64,000 bases of DNA, from positions 1,798,001 to 1,862,000 of the forward strand of contig NZ_JABBFX010000001.1 of NCBI RefSeq assembly GCF_012927085.1, given 5' to 3'. Below the pieces are notes generated by a model. That model was not told where the DNA came from, searched no databases, and was given only the letters and a program-made list of their open reading frames with translations. Made by a program: the position numbers and the translations under genes. Below are positions 53,032 through 61,226 of the stretch, piece after piece. The first letter of the stretch is position 1. Each line of letters starts with the position of its first letter. This DNA is from Ramlibacter agri. GTDB lineage: Bacteria; Pseudomonadota; Gammaproteobacteria; Burkholderiales; Burkholderiaceae_C.

Positions 53032-54027
53032 TCAATCCAGGTGGATGTGGGCGGCCTTGGCCACCTTGTCCCAGCGCGGGATCTCGCGCGCGATCAGCTG
53101 CCCGAAGGCTTGCGGCGTCGCGGGCGTGGGCTCCGCGCCCTCGGCGGCCAGGCGCGTGCGCACGTCTGCCAGCGCCAGCGCCTTGTTCACCTCCTGGTTC
53201 AGGCGCGCCACGATCTCCGGCGGCGTACCGGCCGGGGCCACCAGCCCGTACCACTGGTCGGCCTCGAAGCCCTGCGTGCCCGGCACGCCGCTTTCGGCAA
53301 CGGTGGGCACATCGGGCAGCACCGCGAGCCGCTTCGGGCTGGAGACTGCCAGCGCGCGCATCTTGCCGGCCCGGATCTGCGGCAGCAAGGCCGGCACGCC
53401 CGTGAACAGCACCTGCAACTGGCCGCCCAGCAGGTCCTGCACCGAGGGGGCGGTTCCCTTGTACGGGATGTGCAGCAAGGACGTGCCGGTCTGCAGCTTG
53501 AAGTACTCCATGGTCATGTGCGCGGCGCTGCCGTTGCCGCCCGAGCCGTAGGCGAGCCGTCCCGGCTGCGCCTTCGCGAGCGCGACGAGTTCCTTCAGGC
53601 TCTTGGCGGGCACCGACGGATGCACCACCAGCACGTTGGGCACGCGCGCGACCCAGGCCACCGGCAGGAAGCTGCGCTGCGGGTCGTAACCGAGCTTGGG
53701 ATACAGCGCCGGGTTCACCGCCAGCGTGCCGACATGGCCCATGAACAGCGTGTAACCGTCCGCGGGCGAGCGCGCCGCCTTTTCCGCGCCCAGGGAGCCA
53801 CCGGCGCCTGGCACGTTGTCGATGACGACGGGCTGTCCCAGCGCGCGGGACAGCGCATCGCCCACCGCACGCCCGAGCACGTCGGCCGAACCGCCCGGCG
53901 TGAAGGGAACGATCATGCGCAGCGGATGCGCGGGCCAGGTCTCCGCGAAGGAGGGAAGGGCGAGGGCCGAGGCGCCGAGCAGCAGCGCCTGGCGGCGCGT
54001 GGCGCGCAGCTTGGAGTTGTGGATCAT
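53032..54027 (-). CDS. Bug-family tripartite tricarboxylate transporter receptor
   Basis: A 331-residue periplasmic solute receptor. The N-terminus has twin arginines before a hydrophobic stretch (RATRRQALLLGASALALPSFA), so Tat export is possible. The mature Bug fold shows WPAHPLRMIVPFTPGGSADVLGR, NVPGAGGSLGAEKAARSPADGYTL and IPYKGTAPSVQDLLGGQLQ. Bug proteins bind organic acids or related compounds; the ligand here is unknown and no TctAB membrane partner is adjacent. The start at 54027 matches the signal peptide. An operator-like palindrome lies 144 bases upstream. Confidence 0.88.
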   Translation of the reverse strand: MIHNSKLRATRRQALLLGASALALPSFAETWPAHPLRMIVPFTPGGSADVLGRAVGDALSRALGQPVVIDNVPGAGGSLGAEKAARSPADGYTLFMGHVGTLAVNPALYPKLGYDPQRSFLPVAWVARVPNVLVVHPSVPAKSLKELVALAKAQPGRLAYGSGGNGSAAHMTMEYFKLQTGTSLLHIPYKGTAPSVQDLLGGQLQVLFTGVPALLPQIRAGKMRALAVSSPKRLAVLPDVPTVAESGVPGTQGFEADQWYGLVAPAGTPPEIVARLNQEVNKALALADVRTRLAAEGAEPTPATPQAFGQLIAREIPRWDKVAKAAHIHLD

Positions 54028-54170
54028 GGGGTTCTGTCTGCGTTGATCTCGCCGCACGAGCGCAGCGGCACGCGGGGGCGCGGGCGCGGGTCGTGCAACC
54101 GGGCGCTCTACGCGCGGGCGCATTCTGCGGATGAGCCTGCTTCTCGGGAAGATGTCTGGATCGGTGGCGC

Positions 54171-54187
54171 GATAACGCCTGGTTATC
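54171..54187. promoter_or_regulatory. LysR-type palindrome upstream of the Bug receptor gene
   Basis: GATAAC (54171-54176), GCCTG and GTTATC (54182-54187) form a 6-bp inverted repeat, which reads ATAAC-N5-GTTAT. Sites of the form ATAA-N7-TTAT are typical LysR boxes. It lies in the 277-bp gap between the divergent receptor gene and the small exported protein gene at 54305. No LysR gene is adjacent. Confidence 0.45.
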
Positions 54188-54304
54188 ACGGAGGGCAAGC
54201 TACGTCCTAAGTTTTCGGCTTCGCGTTCGGGTAGCGCCTAGGAACTACATTCCGCTAAACTCGGCCCGCCCTGAGGAGGGTACTGAAAAAGGCATAGCGG
54301 AATC

Positions 54305-54682
54305 ATGATCCGAAGAGGAAAGTACCTGGCCCTCGCGGCCGGCATGCTGGTCGCCGCGGGTGCCGCACATGCGACCATGAGCGTCGCGCAGTTCAAGGAA
54401 GGCCGCTTCGCCGCGCACGGCAGCCAGAGCGCGACGATCTTCGAGATGTACCTGACCGGCCTCGCCGACGGCGTCCAGTCCATCAACACGATGGCGGATC
54501 GCGCGGGCGGCAAGAGGCTGTATTGCGTCCCGGGCGGCTTCGTGCTCGACGCCGACACGACCAAGAAGCTGATCATGATGGAGCTGCGCGGCGCCAACGC
54601 GCTGGACAACGCCCGGTTCGACAGCACGGCCGCATCGGTCGTGCTGCTGAAGGCGTTGATGGACAGCTATCCCTGCAGGTGA
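54305..54682 (+). CDS. Small exported protein, Rap1a/Tai-like
   Basis: A 125-residue protein with a cleavable signal peptide (KYLALAAGMLVAAGAAHA). The mature part has a conserved helical layout with GLADGVQSINTMADRAGGKRLYCVPGG and a C-terminal cysteine in MDSYPCR, allowing one disulfide between the two cysteines. It resembles Rap1a/Tai immunity-type domains, but no type VI effector is nearby, so a general envelope role is equally possible. The start matches the signal peptide. Spacing to the next gene is 37 bases. Confidence 0.55.
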   Translation: MIRRGKYLALAAGMLVAAGAAHATMSVAQFKEGRFAAHGSQSATIFEMYLTGLADGVQSINTMADRAGGKRLYCVPGGFVLDADTTKKLIMMELRGANALDNARFDSTAASVVLLKALMDSYPCR

Positions 54683-54719
54683 GGGGCGGCGGGCGGCGAC
54701 CGATGCTATCGTCGCGCCC

Positions 54720-55352
54720 ATGTCCCGCTTCCCCGAAGACATCTACACCGAGCCCGCCGACCAGGACGGCAACACTCTGGCCAACCTCGGCCCCTTGCGC
54801 CGGATGGCAGGCCTCTGGCGCGGCGAGCGTGGGCTGGACGTGAAGCCCAAGGCCGATGGCCCGCGCAAGCAGGCGTACATCGAGCATTACGAGCTGCAGC
54901 CCATCGACCCGCAGACGAACGGGCCGCAGTTGCTCTATGGCCTGCGCTACCACACGTTCATCCACAAGCCGGGCCTGACGAAGATGTACCACGACCAGGT
55001 CGGCTACTGGCTGTGGGAGCCGGCAACCGGCATGGTGCTGCACACGCTGGCGCTGCCGCGCGGACAGGTCGCGATGGCCAGCGGCCAGGCCACGGCCGAT
55101 GCGGACCGCTTCGAGCTGCGCGCGGCGCGCGGCAGCCTCGAGAACGGCATCGTGTCCAATCCCTTCCTGGAGCACGCTTTCACGACGCTGGAGTGGCGCA
55201 TCGCCGTGAGATTCAACGCGGACGGCACCTGGTCCTATGAGCAGGACACCGTGCTGCAGATCCAGGGCCAGGCCGAGCCCTTCCACCACACGGACCGCAA
55301 CACGCTCACGAAGGTCGGCGAACCTTCGCTGAACCCGCTGGCGCAGGCCTAG
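54720..55352 (+). CDS. Heme-binding beta-barrel (nitrobindin/FABP-like) domain protein
   Basis: A 210-residue soluble protein predicted to be a beta-barrel. NLGPLRRMAGLWRGERGLDVKPKADGPRKQAYIEHYELQPID and YGLRYHTFIHKPG resemble the THAP4/nitrobindin-like heme-binding family. No signal peptide is visible. Function is unknown; heme or lipid binding is inferred from the fold. Its last four bases overlap the convergent aldehyde dehydrogenase gene. Confidence 0.65.
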   Translation: MSRFPEDIYTEPADQDGNTLANLGPLRRMAGLWRGERGLDVKPKADGPRKQAYIEHYELQPIDPQTNGPQLLYGLRYHTFIHKPGLTKMYHDQVGYWLWEPATGMVLHTLALPRGQVAMASGQATADADRFELRAARGSLENGIVSNPFLEHAFTTLEWRIAVRFNADGTWSYEQDTVLQIQGQAEPFHHTDRNTLTKVGEPSLNPLAQA

Positions 55353-56776
55353 TCGTCGCCGCCGAGGATCGCCTTCACTTCCAGGTACTCCTCGAAGCCG
55401 AACACGCCGAACTCGCGCCCGTTGCCGGACTGCTTGTAGCCGCCGAAGGGCAGGCTGCGGTCGAAGGGCGCGCCATTGAGGTACACGCGCCCGGCGCGCA
55501 GGCGGTTGGCGATGCCGCGGGCCCGGCGCACATCGCGCGATTGCACGAAGCCCGCGAGCCCGAAAGGCGTGTCGTTGGCGATGGCCACGGCCTCGTCCTC
55601 GCTGTCGTAGCTGAGGATGGACAGCACGGGCCCGAAGATCTCCTCGCGCGCGATGCGCATGGCCGGCAGCACGTCGCCGAACACGGTGGGCCGGACGTAG
55701 TAGCCGCGTCCGAGTCTCGGCGGCCGCCCCAGGCCGCCGGCGACCAGCGTCGCGCCTTCCTCGATGCCCGAGCGGATCAGGTGCTGCACTTTCTCGAACT
55801 GCGCCTGGCTCACCAGCGGCCCCATGGTGGTGGCGGGATCGAGCGGCTCGCCGAGCCGGATGGATTCGACGGCGTCGCGTGCAGCCGCGAACGCCTCCTC
55901 GCGCCGTGCGCGCGGCACCAGCATGCGCGTGGGTGACTGGCAGTTCTGGCCGGCGTTGGTGTAGCAGGCGTGGACGCCTTGCGTCACCGCGGCGTGCAGG
56001 TCGGCGTCGTGCAGGATGATGTTGGCGGACTTGCCGCCCAGTTCCTGCGCCACGCGCTTGACGCTGTCCGCGGCGAGTTTCGCAACGCGCACGCCCGCCG
56101 TCGTCGAGCCGGTGAAGGACACCATGTCGATGCCGGGATGCGCGGCGATCGCCTCGCCCACCGTCGGCCCGTCGCCGTTGACGAGGTTGAACACGCCGGC
56201 CGGCAGCCCCGCGTCGTGCACGATGTCGGCGAACAGCATCGCGCTGAGCGGCGCGAGCTCGCTGGGCTTCAGCACCACGGTGCAGCCGGTGGCCAGCGCC
56301 GGCGCCACCTTCGACGCCACCTGGTTCAAGGGCCAGTTCCAGGGCGTGATCAGGCCGCATACGCCGATCGGCTCGCGGCGCACGACGCCGGCTCCCATGC
56401 GCGTCTCGAAGGCATAGTCCTTCAGCACGCGCACGGCTTCCTCGAAGTGGAACAGCGCCACGGTCGCCTGGCGCTCGGTCGCGAAAGTGATGGGGGCGCC
56501 CATCTCCAGGCTCATCGCGCGCGCGAGTTCCGGCAGGCGTGCACGAAAGCCGTCGATGATCGCCTGCAGCCACGCGATGCGCAGCCCCACGCTCGTGCCG
56601 GCATAGGCGTCGAAGGCGCGCCGCGCCGCCTGCACCGCGCGGTCCACGTCCTGCCGCGAGCCGAGGCTGATCTGCGCGAAAGTCTCTTCCGTCGCGGGAT
56701 TGACCACGCCCAGCGTGGCAGGCACCGCGGGAGCTACCCATGCACCGTCGATGTAGAACTGCAGGGCCTGCATCAT
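55349..56776 (-). CDS. NAD(P)-dependent aldehyde dehydrogenase
   Basis: A 475-residue enzyme oxidising an aldehyde to a carboxylic acid. The nucleotide site is FTGSTTAGVRVA near residue 225. The catalytic glutamate is in AQELGGKSANI and the nucleophile in TNAGQNCQSPTRM near residue 285. WNWPLNQVASKVAPALATGCTVVLKPSE and the final PFGGYKQSGNGREFG are typical. The substrate is unknown. It overlaps the start of nothing on its own strand but begins at the base where the Bug receptor stop lies, so it is the second gene of that operon. Confidence 0.92.
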   Translation of the reverse strand: MMQALQFYIDGAWVAPAVPATLGVVNPATEETFAQISLGSRQDVDRAVQAARRAFDAYAGTSVGLRIAWLQAIIDGFRARLPELARAMSLEMGAPITFATERQATVALFHFEEAVRVLKDYAFETRMGAGVVRREPIGVCGLITPWNWPLNQVASKVAPALATGCTVVLKPSELAPLSAMLFADIVHDAGLPAGVFNLVNGDGPTVGEAIAAHPGIDMVSFTGSTTAGVRVAKLAADSVKRVAQELGGKSANIILHDADLHAAVTQGVHACYTNAGQNCQSPTRMLVPRARREEAFAAARDAVESIRLGEPLDPATTMGPLVSQAQFEKVQHLIRSGIEEGATLVAGGLGRPPRLGRGYYVRPTVFGDVLPAMRIAREEIFGPVLSILSYDSEDEAVAIANDTPFGLAGFVQSRDVRRARGIANRLRAGRVYLNGAPFDRSLPFGGYKQSGNGREFGVFGFEEYLEVKAILGGDD

Positions 56777-57756
56777 CAGTCGAGCGTGATCTTGGCGGCG
56801 TCCACCACGCGTTTCCACTTGGCCGACTCCGCGGCCATCTTCTCGCTCAGCTGCGCGGGCGTGGCGGAGAGCGGGATGACGCCCAGCGCGGCGAGCTGGG
56901 CCTTGCCTTCGGCGGAGCTGGTGTAGCGGTTGATTTCCTTGTTCAGCGAATCGACGATGGGCTTGGGCAGGCCGGCCGGCCCGATCATGGCGTTCCACAC
57001 GGTGGCGACGAGGTCGATGCCTTGCTCGCGCGCCGTCGGCACGTCGGGCAGGCCGGGGAAGCGCACGCTCGACGTGACGGCCAGTGCCTTCAGCTTGTCG
57101 GCCTGGATGTTGGGCACCAGCGCCGTCACCGGCGCGGAGACGGCCTGCACCAGGCCGCCGATCGCGTCCGTCATCGCGGGCGCGTCGCCCTTGTACGGGA
57201 TCGAGCGCAAGGACGCGCCGGTGTTGATGCGCAGGTATTCGGCCGCGAGGTGGCCGATGGTGCCGCTGCCCGGGTTGGAGATCGTCAGGTCCTTGCCCTT
57301 GGACTTGCCGAGGGCAACGAACTCCTTGAGGCTCGCGGCCTTCACCTGCGGGTTGGCGGCGATCACCAGCGGGATCTCGCCGACCAGCGCCACCGGCGTC
57401 AAGTCCTTCGCGGCATCGAAAGGCATCGGCTTGTAGAGCCACTTGTTGTTGGCGAGCGGGCCCGAGGTCGCCAGCCCCAGCGTGTAGCCGTCCGGCGCGG
57501 CCTTGGCGACGAAGCTGACGCCGATGTTGCCGCCGGCTCCGGCGCGGTTCTCCACGATGAACTGTTGCCCGTAGTGCGTGCTCAGGTGCTGCGCGAGCTG
57601 GCGAGCGACCAGGTCCGAGCTGCCGCCGGGCGCGAAGGACGCGATGATGTGCACCGGCTTGTTCGGCCAGTTGTCCTGCGCGTGGGCGCCTCCTTGCAAG
57701 GCCAGCAGCGCGGCCGCGGTGGCGGCGAACGCACGGGCGAACGGGGCGAGTCTCAT
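56776..57756 (-). CDS. Bug-family tripartite tricarboxylate transporter receptor
   Basis: A 326-residue periplasmic receptor with signal peptide ARAFAATAAALLALQGGAHAQ. Bug features are WPNKPVHIIASFAPGGSSDLVARQLAQ, NRAGAGGNIGVSFVAKAAPDGYTL and SIPYKGDAPAMTDAIGG. The ligand is probably the organic acid degraded by the surrounding enzymes. It is first in a two-gene operon with the aldehyde dehydrogenase and divergent from the MaoC genes; a strong palindrome lies in the shared promoter region. The start at 57756 suits the signal peptide. An in-frame extension to 57903 is unlikely. Confidence 0.9.
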   Translation of the reverse strand: MRLAPFARAFAATAAALLALQGGAHAQDNWPNKPVHIIASFAPGGSSDLVARQLAQHLSTHYGQQFIVENRAGAGGNIGVSFVAKAAPDGYTLGLATSGPLANNKWLYKPMPFDAAKDLTPVALVGEIPLVIAANPQVKAASLKEFVALGKSKGKDLTISNPGSGTIGHLAAEYLRINTGASLRSIPYKGDAPAMTDAIGGLVQAVSAPVTALVPNIQADKLKALAVTSSVRFPGLPDVPTAREQGIDLVATVWNAMIGPAGLPKPIVDSLNKEINRYTSSAEGKAQLAALGVIPLSATPAQLSEKMAAESAKWKRVVDAAKITLD

Positions 57757-57839
57757 CCTTTGTCTCCTTGGATCTGCTTGTCTTCGGTGCGCGCAGTTTC
57801 CCCAGCTGGGCTGGACTAGACAACACGTCATTTCCGTCG

Positions 57840-57854
57840 TTCCGTGGCACGGAA
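57840..57854. promoter_or_regulatory. Candidate IclR operator, copy 1
   Basis: TTCCGTGGCACGGAA is a perfect 7-bp inverted repeat around one G. It sits between the divergent Bug receptor (start 57756) and MaoC (start 57927) genes, 72-84 bases from each. An extra half-site-like TTTCCGTC lies at 57831-57838. A second copy, differing only in the central base, is at 61156-61170. TTCCG-N5-CGGAA is a usual IclR-family operator shape, and an IclR gene is at 62266. Confidence 0.75.
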
Positions 57855-57926
57855 TGCGCGAACAATCCGCTTCGCCTGTGGGCGGGGCTGCGGCATCCTG
57901 CACGCCTCACCAAACGCACCGAGAAC

Positions 57927-58388
57927 ATGTCAGCTCGCTTCTTCGAAGATTTCCAGCTGGGCGAAACCTGGACCAGCGCTCCCACGCCCATCACGGCGGA
58001 AGAGATCGTGGCCTTCGGCCGCGACTTCGATCCGCAACCTATGCACACCGATGCCGAACTGGCGGCGTCGGGCCCCTTCGGCGGCCTGGTCGCCAGCGGC
58101 TGGCACATCGCCGCACTCTCCATGCGCGTCTTCGTGCAGGGCGGCGGCTACGGCAAGACGCCGATGGTCGGCCTGGGCATCGACGAACTGCGCTGGCGCG
58201 CCCCGGTGCGCGCCGGCGACATCCTCACTGTGAAGCGCGAAGTGGCTGGGCTGCGCCGCTCCGCATCGCATCCCATGCATGGCATCGTGCGCACGCAGGT
58301 GACGGTGAGCAAGCAGGACGGCACCGTCGTGATGACCTTCATCAGCGCGGGCCGCGTGCCGGCGCGCGAGCGCATGGAGGCCGCATGA
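57927..58388 (+). CDS. MaoC-like (R)-specific hydratase, first of a pair
   Basis: A 153-residue hotdog protein. The hydratase motif is FDPQPMHTDAELAASGPFGGLVASGWH near residue 35, with the catalytic Asp and His of (R)-specific enoyl-CoA hydratases. It likely hydrates an enoyl-CoA or acts on a related acyl-CoA. The start at 57927 sits after a non-coding divergent promoter region. Its last four bases overlap the second MaoC gene, so the two may form a heteromer. Confidence 0.85.
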   Translation: MSARFFEDFQLGETWTSAPTPITAEEIVAFGRDFDPQPMHTDAELAASGPFGGLVASGWHIAALSMRVFVQGGGYGKTPMVGLGIDELRWRAPVRAGDILTVKREVAGLRRSASHPMHGIVRTQVTVSKQDGTVVMTFISAGRVPARERMEAA

Positions 58389-58846
58389 GCCTGGTGCTGG
58401 AACATGCTTCCGATCTCGCGGCCCGCATCGGCCAGCCGCTCGGCGCGAGCGACTGGGTCTGCCTCGACCAGCGCAAGATCGACGCCTTCGCCGACCTGAC
58501 CGGCGACGACCACTGGATCCACGTCGACGTGGAGCGCGCTGCGCGCGAGATGCCGCAGGGCAAGACCATCGTCCACGGCTTCCTCGTGCTGTCGCTCATC
58601 CCTTTCCTGCAGCGCGGCATTTACACGATCAGGCAGCGCGGCAAGGGCCTCAACTACGGCTGCAACCGAGTGCGCTTCACCGCGCCCGTGCCCGTGGGTT
58701 CGCGCGTGCGCTTGCGCCAGTCGGTCAAGGAATGCTTGCGGCTGGAGGACGCCACGCGCATCACCTTCGAATCGACCATCGAGATGGAGGGCCAGGAGCG
58801 GCCCGCGCTGGTGGCCGAAACCCTGCTGCAGATTTTCGACCGCTAG
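58385..58846 (+). CDS. MaoC-like (R)-specific hydratase, second of a pair
   Basis: A 153-residue hotdog protein with the motif LTGDDHWIHVDVERAAREMPQGKTIVHGFLVLSLIP, containing the catalytic Asp and His. FTAPVPVGSRVRLRQSVKEC matches the end strand of the family. It shows only limited resemblance to the upstream MaoC protein, so a simple tandem duplication is old or unlikely. Coupled by an ATGA overlap. Four bases separate it from the acyl-CoA ligase. Confidence 0.85.
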   Translation: MSLVLEHASDLAARIGQPLGASDWVCLDQRKIDAFADLTGDDHWIHVDVERAAREMPQGKTIVHGFLVLSLIPFLQRGIYTIRQRGKGLNYGCNRVRFTAPVPVGSRVRLRQSVKECLRLEDATRITFESTIEMEGQERPALVAETLLQIFDR

Positions 58847-58850
58847 CGCG

Positions 58851-60374
58851 ATGACTCTCACCGAAGAAGAAGCGGGCTTCGTGCCCTTGCAGGACATCAT
58901 CGCGGCGCATGCCCAGGCGCACCCCGACGCGATCGCGATCCGGGTGGAGGACGCCGTGCTGGACTGGCGCAGCTTCCATGCCCGCATCAGCGCTGTGGCG
59001 CGAGCGCTCGTGCGCGCCGGCATCGCGCCCGGCGACCGTGTGGCGCTGCTCGGCGCGCCATCGCTGGACTACGTGGAATGCTTCTTCGGCATCGTCGCGG
59101 CGCGGGCCTGCGCCGTGCCGCTGCCGGTGTCCGCGAGCGCCGAGACCTTGCAGGCACTGCTGGCCGACTCCGGCGCGAAGCTGCTGTTTGCCGACCCTGA
59201 CATCGATGCCGGCTTCGCCTTGCAGGTCATTCCCTTCGGCCCGGGGTATGCGCGCTGGCGCGGGGAGGGCGGCGATGAAACAGCCTTGCCGCGCGCAGAG
59301 CCTGGCGACCCGTTCAACATCATCTACAGTTCCGGCACCACCGGCCTGCCCAAGGGCATCGTGCACCTGCACGGCATGCGGCAGCGGCAGGCGGCGCGCA
59401 AGGGCTTTTTCCCGCCGCAGGCGCGCACGCTGCTGTCGACGCCGATGTACTCCAACACCACGATCGTGCCGATGCTGGGCACGCTGGCGGCCGGCGGCAC
59501 CTGCATCTTCATGCGCAAGTTCGACGCCGGCCGCTTCCTCGCGCTGGCGCAGGCGCAGCGCGCCACCCACACGATGCTGGTGCCGGTGCAGTACCAGCGC
59601 ATCCTGGCGCATCCGGCTTTCGATGGCAGCGACCTCTCCGCGCTGGAGCTGAGCCAGTCCACCGGCGCACCGATGGACCTGGCGCTGAAACACGCCATCC
59701 TGCAACGCTGGCCCGGGCGCTTCCTCGAGGTGTACGGGCTCACCGAAGGCGGCGTCTCCTGCTTCCTCGACGCGCGGCAGCACCCCGACAAGCTGGCGAC
59801 CGTGGGCCAGCCGGGACACGGCGGCGAGGTCTTCCTCATCGACGAAGCGGGACGCCGCTTGCCAGCGGACGCGGCGGGCGCCACCGGCGAGGTGGTGGGC
59901 CGCTCGCCTTTCATGATGGCGGGCTACCACGGGCGGCCCGAAGCGACGGAGCAGATCCGCTGGCGCGACGAGGAGGGGCGCATCTGCCACCGCAGCGGCG
60001 ACATCGGCCGTTTCGACGCAGCCGGCTTCCTCACGCTGCTCGATCGCATCAAGGACGTGATCATCTCCGGCGGCCACAACATCTACGCCGCCGACCTGGA
60101 GGCCGTGCTGGCGCGGCATGCGGACGTGCAGGAAGCCGCGGTGATCGGCGTGCCGAGCTCGCAATGGGGCGAGACCCCGCTCGCGCTGGTCGTGCCGCGG
60201 CAGGGCGCGAGCCTCGATGCCGCCACCCTGCGCGACTGGGTCAATGCACAGGTTGGCAAGACGCAGCGGCTGGCGGGCGTGGAACTGCGCGCCGAACTGC
60301 CTCGCTCCGCGCTGGGCAAGCTGTCGAAGAAGGAATTGCGCTCGCCGTACTGGCAGCACAAGGAGACACCATGA
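58851..60374 (+). CDS. AMP-dependent acyl-CoA synthetase/ligase
   Basis: A 507-residue ANL-superfamily enzyme activating a carboxylic acid to its CoA thioester through an acyl-adenylate. The P-loop-like motif is IIYSSGTTGLPKG near residue 160. The acyl site is EVYGLTEGGVS, the hinge RSGDIGRFDAAGFLTLLDRIKD, and the C-terminal lysine is in RSALGKLSKKEL. The substrate is unknown; the neighbours point to a short hydroxy or unsaturated acid. It overlaps the SDR gene by four bases. Confidence 0.92.
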   Translation: MTLTEEEAGFVPLQDIIAAHAQAHPDAIAIRVEDAVLDWRSFHARISAVARALVRAGIAPGDRVALLGAPSLDYVECFFGIVAARACAVPLPVSASAETLQALLADSGAKLLFADPDIDAGFALQVIPFGPGYARWRGEGGDETALPRAEPGDPFNIIYSSGTTGLPKGIVHLHGMRQRQAARKGFFPPQARTLLSTPMYSNTTIVPMLGTLAAGGTCIFMRKFDAGRFLALAQAQRATHTMLVPVQYQRILAHPAFDGSDLSALELSQSTGAPMDLALKHAILQRWPGRFLEVYGLTEGGVSCFLDARQHPDKLATVGQPGHGGEVFLIDEAGRRLPADAAGATGEVVGRSPFMMAGYHGRPEATEQIRWRDEEGRICHRSGDIGRFDAAGFLTLLDRIKDVIISGGHNIYAADLEAVLARHADVQEAAVIGVPSSQWGETPLALVVPRQGASLDAATLRDWVNAQVGKTQRLAGVELRAELPRSALGKLSKKELRSPYWQHKETP

Positions 60375-61144
60375 GCAAGACATCGGACCGGCCCGTGTGC
60401 ATCGTCACGGGCGCTTCCTCCGGCATCGGCGCGGCGAGCGCGCTGCTGTTCGCGCAGCGCGGCTGGAACGTCGTCGTCAACTACGCGAGCCAGCGCGAAG
60501 GCGCGGAAAAGGTCGCGGCGCAATGCCGCGAAGCCGGCGCCGAAGCGCTGGTGGTGCGGGCGGACGTCGGCGACGATGCGCAGTGCCGCGCGCTGGCGCA
60601 GCAGGTGCAGGCGCACTGGGGCCACGCCGATGCGCTGGTGAACAGCGCCGGCATCACCACCAAGTTCGCCGACCTCAAGGACCTGGAGGCGCTGGACGCC
60701 GAGGACTTCGCGGCCATCTACCGCGTCAACGTGATCGGGATCTTCCAGATGGCCCGCGCGGTGGCGCCGCTGATGAAGGGGCGCCCCACGCCTGGCATCG
60801 TCAACATCTCGTCGATCGGCGGCCGGCAGGGCACGGGTTCTTCGATCGCGTATTCGGCGTCCAAGGGCGCGGCGAACACGCTGACCCTGTCGCTGGCGCG
60901 CGCGCTGGCGCCCGCGGTGCGCGTCAACGCCATCCTGCCCGGCATGGTGGATGGCCAGTGGCTGCGCAAGGGCCTGGGCGAAGCCGTGTTCCAGGAGCGC
61001 CGCAAGCGCTACGAAGGCCGCGCCTTGCTGCAGGCGGTGGTGCAGCCGGAAGACGTGGCACGCACGGCGTACTGGCTGGCGGCCGAGGCCACCAAGCAGA
61101 CCGGCCAGCTGATCGACCTGGAGGCCGGTTTCCTCCTCGGTTGA
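60371..61144 (+). CDS. Short-chain dehydrogenase/reductase
   Basis: A 257-residue SDR. The cofactor loop is TGASSGIGAAS near residue 13, followed by ADVGDDAQ and NSAGITT. Catalytic residues are Ser in VNISSIGGRQG, with Tyr and Lys in YSASKGAAN. The NAD(P) preference is not clear: VNYASQREGAEK after the second strand tends to fit NADP. It would oxidise or reduce a hydroxyacyl intermediate made by the MaoC enzymes. It is the last gene of the tightly overlapped catabolic operon starting at 57927. Confidence 0.9.
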   Translation: MSKTSDRPVCIVTGASSGIGAASALLFAQRGWNVVVNYASQREGAEKVAAQCREAGAEALVVRADVGDDAQCRALAQQVQAHWGHADALVNSAGITTKFADLKDLEALDAEDFAAIYRVNVIGIFQMARAVAPLMKGRPTPGIVNISSIGGRQGTGSSIAYSASKGAANTLTLSLARALAPAVRVNAILPGMVDGQWLRKGLGEAVFQERRKRYEGRALLQAVVQPEDVARTAYWLAAEATKQTGQLIDLEAGFLLG

Positions 61145-61155
61145 TCGCCGCCCGA

Positions 61156-61170
61156 TTCCGTGCCACGGAA
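61156..61170. promoter_or_regulatory. Candidate IclR operator, copy 2
   Basis: TTCCGTGCCACGGAA is a perfect 7-bp inverted repeat around one C, 12 bases after the SDR stop and 57 bases ahead of the hydroxyacid dehydrogenase gene. It matches the site at 57840 at 14 of 15 positions. Its place ahead of the dehydrogenase-iclR pair would give autoregulation. Confidence 0.75.
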
Positions 61171-61226
61171 AGCGGGCTAACGCCAATTGTTCCCCTCGAT
61201 GCGCGTGGCTAGCATGCGCCCAAGCC

